Shown: positions 56,347 to 64,000 of the stretch, in pieces
Layout: the number at the start of each line of letters is the position of its first letter
How positions within the stretch are numbered: the first letter of the stretch is position 1
Assembly (NCBI GenBank): GCA_026119855.1
Contig: JAOWBW010000323.1
Location: 1 to 64,000, forward strand
Direction: 5' to 3'
Origin: Campanula takesimana
Lineage: Eukaryota; Streptophyta; Magnoliopsida; Asterales; Campanulaceae
Length of the DNA: 64,000 nt
The notes under the pieces: model-generated
Seen by the model: the letters and a program-made list of their open reading frames with translations, nothing else
Told to the model about the DNA's origin: nothing
The model's database searches: none
Program-made: the position numbers and the translations under genes

Positions 56347-56476
56347 AGGCGCGCGCGTCGGGCCTTGCTTATGGGAGGCGGGCGCGTTGTGAAGCCCTGG
56401 TCGGAGGCGCGCGCTTCTGGACTGCTGAATTACAGCCCCTTTCTTTTCTGATCAGAATGTTCCAACAGCTATAAAT
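56347..56476 (+). promoter_or_regulatory. Putative promoter of the small basic gene: CG-dyad cassette plus TATA
   Basis: Words AAAGGCGCGCGCGTCGGG, GGAGGCGGGCGCGTTG and CGGAGGCGCGCGCTTCTGG lie at 56347-56420, then TATAAAT at 56470-56476. The start codon is at 56559. Confidence 0.6.
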
Positions 56477-56558
56477 TTGAACTATTTTCGACCAGAATGG
56501 TCACACAGCATTCTTTTGCAAACACTTTCTCCTCCTAAATCACAAAATTCTTGTCATA

Positions 56559-56999
56559 ATGGCCCCCATGACTTTCTCCTTTGAAGTTAAGGTTTCCGTC
56601 CCCGAGGGCGAGAAGTCCGTTCCAATGGTGAGCGCCGTTCCAGCTGTGGGGTCCATCTCGATGGTGGAGAAGCGTCCGAGCGTTTTTGATCGTTTGGGAA
56701 GGCCAAATGACGATGTTACTGACCCCGTGAGACCGGTGGTTCATGTTCGGGACTATAGACCCCGTCATTTTCCCAAGAAGAAGAAAGGTAAAGGAAATTC
56801 CTCTTATGTGTGGAAGCGTCCCATGGTTGTCCCCGCTAAGGCTCTGCTTGATAAGGGTAAAGGGAAGGCCGTTGATGAAGCTCCGTCCCGTCCTAGCGTT
56901 TTCTCCCGTCTCGGCGGTCCCAAGAATGTTCCGTCCCCGTCCAAGAAGACTAAAGGACATAACAAGAAGCAATGGGTTCCCAAACCTAAGAAAGATTAG
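56559..56999 (+). CDS. Small basic protein of unknown function, antisense to pol
   Basis: 146 residues from a Met at 56559 (MAPMTFSFEVKVSVPEG) to a stop at 56997-56999, without interruption. The motif PSVFDRLGRP near residue 40 recurs as PSVFSRLGGP near residue 112. Between and after them are lysine-rich stretches (FPKKKKGKGN, KKTKGHNKKQ), so the protein is strongly basic and could bind nucleic acid or enter the nucleus. I do not recognise a domain. It has its own TATA box and CG-dyad cluster. It lies between the PMD gene and the end of pol and reads in the same direction as the PMD gene. An intact frame in an otherwise broken element is notable, but a 146-codon frame alone is not proof of a gene. 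Confidence 0.6.
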   Translation: MAPMTFSFEVKVSVPEGEKSVPMVSAVPAVGSISMVEKRPSVFDRLGRPNDDVTDPVRPVVHVRDYRPRHFPKKKKGKGNSSYVWKRPMVVPAKALLDKGKGKAVDEAPSRPSVFSRLGGPKNVPSPSKKTKGHNKKQWVPKPKKD

Positions 57000-57413
57000 A
57001 TTTTTCTTTGTACCCCAAGAGATTGCAATTAGACCACTTTGTTTTAGGATTTAATATTTTGATGTCTTTTGTTGCTCAATAAATCCGTTGTAATGGTTTA
57101 AATAATTCATTGAATGAATAAAAAATTGCATTTTGTTATTTGAAGTGAATTGGGTATTTTTGATATGTTTTAGACCGCACCCGAAGGTTGCCTACGTTCC
57201 TCCAGTTGGGAGGCTCAGGTCTTCGTAGTTCAAACAAACAAAGACCATTTTTTTTTTTTTTGGTTGTGCACCCTGTTTTTTGCCTAGACCGGTTTTCAAT
57301 CTAGCGGGCTTCTTTTTTGCACGTGCTCTAATTTTTGCCTAGGCCGCCCTTGCGGGTTTTCAACCTAGCGAGCGATTTTTTTTTTTTTTTTTTTTTTTAA
57401 TGGCCTTTGTTTA
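57000..57413. other. Convergent 3' region between small gene and pol
   Basis: Holds two related phrases, TTTTTTGCCTAGACCGG..CAATCTAGCGGGC and TTTTTGCCTAGGCCGC..CAACCTAGCGAGC (57279-57375), each followed by a T run, the longer one at about 57377-57400. Both transcription units would end here; the T/A runs may serve termination on either strand. Confidence 0.5.
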
Positions 57414-59270
57414 TTAAGCGTATAACCTCTTGAGCTTGTCGAGGTTGACCTCCTTTGGCAGCTGGTCGCCATCTAAATCCACGAGCCGGACTGCACCACC
57501 GCTTAATATCTTTTTGACCACGTACGGACCGATCCATCGGGGTCCCCATTTCCCCAGGGGATTCATGGCACTAGGAGGATGTTGTCTTAAGACCAAATCT
57601 CCCACATTGATGTTTCGAGGCTTCACTTTTTTGTTGAAAGCTCTTGCCATCCTTTGCTGATATGCCCTTGTGCGTTCGAGTGCTCTTAACCTTTTCTCGT
57701 CGAGCAAGGCTAGTTTTTCATATCGACTTTGCATCCAGTCGACCTCGTTGACTTGATTCTCGAGGAGGACCCGTAGAGATGGGACTTCAAGTTCGATAGG
57801 GAGTACGGCTTCAGAACCATAGACCAATGCATAAGGAGTTTCTCCTGTTGCGGATCGTATTGATGTGCGGTAGCCCCACAATGCTAATGGTAGCTTTTCG
57901 GGCCAATCCCTTCCTGTGGAGGCCATTTTCTTGACGATGGTCTCGATGGTCTTATTTGCTGCTTCGACTGCGCCATTTGCTTGAGGCCGGTAAGGAGATG
58001 ACTTGTGCTTGGTGATCTTGTATTCTACCAAAAGTGCATCCATTTCCTTCTCGAAGTGAGAGCCGTTGTCGGAAATTATTTCATGAGGCACGCCGTATCG
58101 GCACATGATATTAATCTTTACAAATTCGGCCACTTTCTTGGCGTTGAGGGTCCGATAGGCTTGTGCTTCGACCCACTTTGTGAAGTAGTCGACTGCCACT
58201 AGGACGAATGACTGCCCATTGCTCCCGGCAGGATGAACTTTACCGATGATGTCTATCCCCCAACAAGAGAAAGGCCAAGGTGTGACCATGTTGTAAAGTT
58301 GTGAGGGTGGAGCATGTTGCAGATTAGCGTGGAATTGGCACTTGGCACACCTTTTGACTTTCTCGATACAGTCTCGTTCCATAGTGCTCCAATAGTAACC
58401 AATGCGAAGTATCTTCTTGACTAGCATAAACCCATTCATGTGGGGTCCACATTCTCCTTCGTGCACTTCACACATTATCTCTTGAGCTTCGGTCTCATTG
58501 GCGCATAAGAGATTGATCCCGTCGTGGTGCCTTTTATATACTCGGTCCCCAATCAGTACGTACCGAGAGGCTAACCTTTGCAGAGCTGCTTGAGATTTCT
58601 TATTGATTTTCTCGGGATAAGTGCCGTCTTTGAGGAAGTTCATGATATCCGAATACCACGGAGAGTTTGTTTGAACCTCGTTGATCTCGATACTCATGCA
58701 ATATGCCGGACTGTTCCTTCGAGCAATTTTGAAAGGCTTCACCATTTTCCCTTTGGGCATTTCAACTAATGAAGCTATAGTGGCCAGTGCATCGGCGAAG
58801 CGATTCTTATCCCTTGGCAGGTAGTTGAAAGTGATCTCTTGGAATTGTTCAACCAGTTCTTCAAGGTGCTGACCATACTGTTGGAGAGTCGGGTCTTGGG
58901 TTCGCCATTTACCCGATTGCTGATTGATAAGGAGCAAAGAGTCGCCGAATACTTCTAGTTCTGTGATGTTTCTGTCGAGAGCTACCTCTAGCCCCGCTAT
59001 ACATGCTTCGTACTTGGCAATGTTATTGGTAGCTTCGAATTCCAGGCGTATGGCAATGGGAGTGTAGATGTCTTTTGGATCGACAAGCAATACCCCTATA
59101 CCAAAACCGTGTTTATTGGCGGCGCCATCGAAAAAAAGTTGCCACTTGTCTTCCTCGGTCGCAGTACAAATTAACTGCTCGTCGGGGAACTGTACATCTT
59201 CCCCCTTCACTTCGTCACACGGGAATTCGGTAAGCTGGTCACTGAACACTTTCCCCCTAAACGGATTTTA
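57414..59270 (-). pseudogene. Retand-2 archaeal-type RNase H and integrase
   Basis: One long open frame of 611 codons (57414-59249). The second, archaeal-type RNase H comes first, with LFFDGAANKHG, NNIAKYEACIAGLEVAL, VFGDSLLL and PRDKNRFADALA carrying its acidic residues. A linker and the HHCC domain (HEGECGPHMNG, CAKCQFH) follow. The integrase catalytic core has GIDIIG, SDNGSHF and NGAVEAANK as the DDE positions, and the C-terminal part has GDLVLRQ and WIGPYVVKKI. It ends in a stop at the left. The extra RNase H marks the Tat lineage. The domain set looks complete, but a stop and frame lesion near 59265-59350 separate it from RT. Confidence 0.92.
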
Positions 59271-60420
59271 GTGTGACGTAAGTGATATCATAGCCGGCGA
59301 GCATGAAGTACCATTTGGCTATTCTTGTTGACATGAAAGGCTTCTCAAAAGATGTAACGGAGCGGGTCCACCTTTGCTACTAGCTTGATCGGGAAAGCTT
59401 CCATATAGTGTTTGAGCTTTTGAGTGACCCAAACCAATGCTGCACATGACTTCTCTAAGACAGAGTAGTTCTTTACGCCTCCTTGGAATCGGCGACTGAC
59501 AAAATAAATGGCGTTCTCCTTTGTGGACTCTCGTTGCTCTTGTGCTAACATAGCCCCTAGGGCTTCATCATTGACAGTGAGGTAAAGCAACAGAGGTTTC
59601 TCCTTGTGTGGCGGAACTAGAACAGGAGGGCACGTCAAGTAATGCTTCACTTGGTCGAAGGCTTCTTGGCACGCGTCGGTCCATTCTAGAGCCACATTCT
59701 TCTTGAGTAACTTGAAGATTGGCTCGCACATAGAAGTGAGTTGGTGCACAAACCGACTGATGTATTGTAGTCTGCCCATGAAACCTTTAATCTCTTTCTG
59801 CGTCTTTGGAGGAGGCATGTCAATGATTGCCTTGATTTTGGAGGGGTCTACTTCGATTCCCCTTTCAGTGACCATATAACCAAGAACTTTGCCTCGGATA
59901 ACCCCGAATGTGCACTTTGCAGGGTTGAGCCTCATTTTGTGTTGACGAAGCCTTTCGAAGAACTTGCGGAGATCGATCAGGTGTTGACCATCGGTTCCTT
60001 TGGAGTGAATGATCATGTCGTCCACATAGACCTCGATTTCTTTGTGAATCATATCGTGGAACAAGTTTGTCACGGCTCTTTGGTAGGAAGCCCCAGCATT
60101 TCTTAACCCAAACGGCATGACTGTGTAGCAAAAGGTACTCCACGGTGTTGTGAAGGCTGTCTTATGTTGATCTTCCTCGGCCATGAGAATCTGATTGTAC
60201 CCAGCGAACCCATCCACAAATGAGCGAACCTCGTAGGCAGCAGTGGAGTCGACTAGCATGTCGATATTAGGGAGTGGAAAATCATCCTTTGGGGAAGCTT
60301 TGTTTAGATCCCGGAACTCTACACAAACTCGGACCTTGCCGTTCGCCTTCCTGACTGTCACAATGTTGGATAACCATGTCGGATACTCGATAACCTTGAT
60401 GAAACCCACGCTGAGGAGTT
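59271..60420 (-). pseudogene. Retand-2 reverse transcriptase and Ty3-type RNase H
   Basis: The open frame 59345-60409 covers RT from GFIKVIEYPTWLSNIVTV through CVEFRDLNKASPKDDFPLPN, MPFGLRNAGASYQRAV and VYVDDMIIHSK (YVDD catalytic pair), then MGRLQYISRF and RNase H (LLLYLTVNDEALGAMLAQE, FQGGVKNYSVLEKSCAALVW). An extra A near 59350 shifts the frame towards the downstream domain, and a missing base near 60418 shifts it from the upstream linker, both judged against Retand-1. Confidence 0.92.
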
Positions 60421-60921
60421 CTCAATCTCTTCTTTGACCTGCAGAGACCATTCTGGCTTGATCTTTCGGAGCTTCTGCTTTACTGGCCTGGCATCTTCTC
60501 TGATCGGAATCCTGTGCTCCGCTACCTTTCTGTCTAAACCCGGCATGTCTTTGTATGACCATGCGAACACATCCACGAACTCCCGTAGTAATGCAGTCAA
60601 TCTGTCTCTGTCGTCTCCCTTGAAGAAGCTTCCAATCTTGGTTTCTTTTGGCTCTTCTTCGGTACCCAGATTAACAACCTGCAATTCTTCGTCAGCCTTT
60701 GGACCATTCTCGCCACGACTACGGACTTGTTGAGCAAGTTCATTTAAGTATGTTGTGTTTTCGTGGTCTATTTCATCATAATTTGAATCGTTATTAACTT
60801 GTTCGTTAAGTTCATTATTAGTTAATTCATCATTTATGATGTTTGCAATCTCAGGGTACTCAGAAATATCAAATTTTTCATTAGCAAAGAAAGGAAACAC
60901 ACGCTCGGCTATGGCCTCCAA
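60421..60921 (-). pseudogene. Retand-2 protease-RT linker
   Basis: Frame 60358-60921 carries an acidic stretch (EYPEIANIINDELTNNELNEQ), then VNLGTEEEPKETKIGSFF and EFVDVFAWSYKDMPGLD, the conserved lead-in to Tat RT. A one-base deletion near 60920, compared with Retand-1, separates it from the protease frame. Confidence 0.85.
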
Positions 60922-63134
60922 TCCTCTTGGGTGAGGGTATTAGAGACACTCTCGGACTCAAAAGTAAGTGTAAGCTGCTCTTCCTTTGTTGCTGTGCGGG
61001 GTATGCAACCCATTTCTTGGACTAAGAATTCCTCGGATACCACGGGCCCTTTTGTTGAATACCAATTTTTGATCGGCTCGGAGCTTGGCGGGATCTCACT
61101 GATAGTCTCGTTCATGATGACGGTGTCATGGATGGCGTTGACTTGGCATTCATTCATTACGGCAAGCTCTTCGAACATGGAGGCTAAATCTGTCAGTTCT
61201 TCCCCCACGGTGATTTCTGTCTCGGACTCTATAGTCACCTTCCTTCCCCACCATTCACGGGGCGACATGGGAGTTGGTTCCCTTTCGGATATCTGGATCT
61301 CACAATCGGAGAAGATTTCAAGGCCAGGCTTTTTGACACCTTTATTGTTAACCCACGGCTCGGGAAAGATCATGTATGGAACGTCTTCCCCTTGGCTTAC
61401 AAAATAACCATTCAACGTCTTGCGGTAAGGCCTTAGGTTAGGGACTTCATACCGACGGCCTTCTTTACGAGCTCGGGCCTTTTCGTTCTTGATCGCTTGC
61501 TCTTGTTTCAAATCTTCTTTGGAAGGCTCATACCCCAAACCGAAGGTGTTCTTGACAAATGGGACTTGTACGGGATGTAGGATTCCTTGCTGATATTTCC
61601 TTAAGCCTAAACCAGGGAAGTAGTCCATATTCCTCATCATGCGGAGTACTTTGTGATTGCTGGGGGTCCATGATCCGTTTCCTCCTTCTTTATCAATGGC
61701 GTTGATTGAGACGCCGGAGAGAGTGGAGTCTGGTAGACCGTGCTGAACTTGGTGGACGGGCTCACCTTTTCTGTGGATAGTAATGTTTTCAGCCATTACG
61801 GTCACTATTTCGTCACCATTTCGGATCTTGACACATTGGTGGAGAGTTGACGGTACGGCATTAGCACTATGAATCCATGGTCGACCTAACAGTAAGTTGA
61901 ACGAGGCCGGGATATCAAGCACTTGGAATGGAACGGACATGACCATGCTTCCAAACTCAATGTCTATCTCGATCATACCCATGACTGTACGGGCGGTGCT
62001 GTCATAACCTCGGATTACTTGAGTAGAAGGCTTTAAATCAGAATCCTTAAGCCCCAGTATGCCCATGATTCTACCAGGCATGAGATTGAGTGCGGAACCA
62101 CCGTCCACTAAAACTCTTGAGACGGGCCTTCCCCTTGCTCGTACCTTGAGGTAAATAGCTTCGTTGTGGTCGGAACCAAACGGTGGAAGGTCCATATCGG
62201 CAAAGGTGATTACGTTGCCAAAATGAATGTGACCAATCATTGCTGTGAGGTCCTCGGGAGTAGTATCGGGAGAAACTGATGTATCATCGAGATTGCGGAT
62301 GACAAGATCTCGGTGTTTCTTTGAGGATGCAATGAGGTCCCAAATAGAGATGTTGGCTTGAGTTTTCTTGAGTTGGACAAGTAGAGGGTCTTCGGGAGTG
62401 TTGTGAGCTTGCGGCCTTTGAGAAGAGGAGCTTGGTGCGGAAGTGGAAGGGTTGCTTGCTATGACTCGACCGGATCGAGTTAGCATGTTGACGTTCCCAT
62501 CTTGCTTCTTTTTCCTATTCTCTAGTACTACATAACAAGAATTGTCAAGTTTATTCATAACATTGGGGCACCCATTCACAATTGGGATTGAATGGGTGGT
62601 CCCCTCAAATTCTCCTATCTCTATTACATTGACATGCTCGTCATTAGTCACTACAAATTCTTTCTTATCTATGAGATCTTGAATGACATTGCGGAGAATG
62701 AAGCAATCCTCGGTGGTGTGGCCACTATATTGGTGGTAGCCACAATATTTGTGGTGAGCATGATTGGAGTTGATCGTCTTGGGTTGGTACCCTTGCATGG
62801 GTGTGATTTGACCCTTTGCCTTGAGGACCTCGAACACTTCGGTTTGAGTCATGCCTTGGAGAGGCGTGTAGACACGGTCACTTCGGGGCCTTTTCCCTTG
62901 AGGTGGAGGAACCTTTTTGTAATTCCCCTTGTCAATAGTGACGGCGTTGACCGAGGCCTCTTTTGTGGAGTTGGAAGCGGCCTTGTAGCGGTAAGTAGGA
63001 GTGGTCTTCTTAATCTCCTTGCGCAAGTCATCCATGCGTACCCCCGCCTCATACATTTGGGAGAAGTCGGAGTAGCAAGCCCCACTTAGGTGGGTGCGGA
63101 GATCAATCTTGAGACACTTGAGAAATATGTCCAT
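60909..63134 (-). pseudogene. Retand-2 gag C-terminus and aspartic protease
   Basis: 741-codon frame. From the N-terminal side it has the end of the capsid domain (IDLRTHLSGACYSDFSQMYEAGVRMDDL), a CCHC-like knuckle CGYHQYSGHTTEDC (about 62715-62755) and MLTRSGRVIAS. The protease follows with VLVDGGSALNLMP (about 62085-62125) and FQVLDIPASFNLLLGRPW. A G-patch-like MRNMDYFPGLGLRKYQQG segment is next, then the C-terminal lead-in. Protease would release gag and pol products. The same frame in Retand-1 is split by two insertions. Confidence 0.9.
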
Positions 63135-64000
63135 TTGCTCCTTTATGTTTGGCCTCTCAACAATTTCAGAGAGTTTGTCATTCCATCTCCTTGTGAAGTC
63201 GATGAAGGACTCATTGTCTCGTTGAGTAGTGTTCTCTAGCTATTTCCTTGTGGGCCGGTGAGTGGTGTTGCCTTGGTATTGGTTCTTGAAGGCAAGCATG
63301 GCGGAGTCCCAATCAAGACGGACAGTGAGCGGGAGAGTAGCATACCAATCTTTTGCCGCCCCCTCGAGAGTGAGAGGAAAGCATTGAGCCATCACCTTGG
63401 GGGAGACCTTCTTTGGAACCATTGCCCAAATATAAGTTTCAATGTGAGCCATAGGACAAGAGTTGCCCTTGAATTTGCTTATGTCGGGCATCTTGAACTT
63501 ATCGGGAAGAGCGGCCATAGTACTCATGAGGATGGATGATTGATAAAGGCTTGTGTCGGAGCCTTTCCCCATGTTGAGTCCATTGAATTTTTGGTCGATG
63601 TAGGCCATGATAGAATCCACCATTTTGGGCTCATTGTTCTCGGAACTTGGTTCCCCCATTTTCTTGGTGCGGGTGTTGACATAAGGACTCTTGAACAAAC
63701 CCTCGGTCCATTCGGATTCATCATCATTGTTCTTGTTCTTTCCCTTGGCAAGGTTAGTGAGCTTTTCTTTCATTAGCTCCATTTCGGCCTCGTGGGCCTC
63801 CCTTTGGCTGTCGAGGTGGGATTGCCAAATGTCGTCTTTGCTTTGTGCCTCCTTGTTAAGGGTGGAGACTTGCTCTTGGAGGAGTTGGACCATAGTCGAG
63901 AGCTGTTCGAGAGACATGGTGTTGCTGCAGCCGGTCATGGTTGATGTCGGAGCTGTTGGGGTGATCTCTTCACGGACTAACCGATTTGCTGAATCCCGGT
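63135..64000 (-). pseudogene. Retand-2 gag N-terminal part (runs off window)
   Basis: Starts at or before MTGCSNTMSLEQLSTMVQLLQ (Met at 63938), with a coiled coil (LNKEAQSKDDIW, EAEMELMKEKLTNLAKG) and the capsid segment FKMPDISKFKGNSCPMAHIETYIWAM. The frame is open upstream of that Met to the window edge (VREEITPTAPTS), as in Retand-1, so the true start may be further right. A stop near 63240 replaces a glutamate codon (RPTRK then LENTTQ). Confidence 0.88.

Larger units (their letters stand above)
51125..64000 (-). mobile_element. Tat/Retand-like Gypsy element Retand-2 with antisense genes
   Basis: Minus-strand element. Its 3' LTR is 51125-52077. Between LTR and pol lie a 45-bp tandem array (52256-53030) and two plus-strand genes (53647-56029 and 56559-56999). 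Pol ends at 57414, and gag reaches the right edge of the window, so the 5' LTR and PBS are outside. Retand elements of Silene are known to carry a tandem repeat in this region, and extra ORFs, some antisense, are known from Tat-type elements. At least five frame lesions make gag-pol inactive, whereas the two antisense genes look intact. Confidence 0.88.

Overview
This 64 kb window is plant nuclear DNA made almost entirely of LTR retrotransposons nested inside one another. I found no ordinary host gene, tRNA, rRNA, CRISPR array or bacterial feature. The evidence is direct: Ty1/Copia and Ty3/Gypsy gag-pol domains, LTRs with TG..CA ends, primer-binding sites (PBS) matching initiator tRNA-Met, tRNA-Asp and tRNA-Arg, polypurine tracts (PPT) and exact target-site duplications (TSD). 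The mix of Tat/Retand-like, Athila, Tekay-like chromovirus and Copia elements suggests an angiosperm, probably a eudicot; the species cannot be read from the sequence.

Layout. (1) 1-6927: minus-strand Copia element with a truncated 5' LTR. (2) 6928-22849: minus-strand Tat/Retand-like Gypsy element (Retand-1). It holds a complete gag-only chromovirus-type element at 10378-17976 (TSD GTACG). Its gag half (about 18670-21412) is inverted with one end of an hAT-like DNA transposon. (3) 22850-45712: plus-strand Tat-type Gypsy element (element C), seen as leader, gag, protease, RT and the start of RNase H. Its gag is split by chromovirus B (24281-40403, TSD ACCAG), whose 3' LTR is itself split by an Athila element (30932-38049, TSD ATTTT). 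(4) 45713-50756: chromovirus D, inserted in the RNase H region of element C, with its 3' LTR cut short. (5) 50757-51124: unassigned repeat DNA. (6) 51125-64000: a second minus-strand Retand-like element (Retand-2): 3' LTR, 45-bp tandem array, two genes on the opposite strand, then pol and gag; its 5' LTR lies outside the window. A simple reading is that element C is the oldest layer and most of the rest landed in it step by step.

Almost every retroelement reading frame is broken by stops or frameshifts. The exceptions are the two genes antisense to pol in Retand-2. One is a four-exon gene for a plant-mobile-domain (PMD, aminotransferase-like) protein of about 638 residues with consensus splice sites. 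The other is an uninterrupted 146-residue basic protein.

The most interesting signal is not a gene. Five otherwise unrelated LTR families here carry small clusters of GC-rich dyad-symmetric words built on a CG-NN-CG core: GGTCCG-AC-CGGACC in Copia, GGCG-AC-CGCC in chromovirus B, CTCG-GC-CGAG in Athila, and GCGCGC words in the gag-only element and in Retand. The words differ between families but the architecture is the same, and in Copia, Athila and both Retand LTRs the cluster sits about 75-200 bp upstream of a clear TATA box. Both antisense genes of Retand-2 are headed by the same cluster-plus-TATA module.
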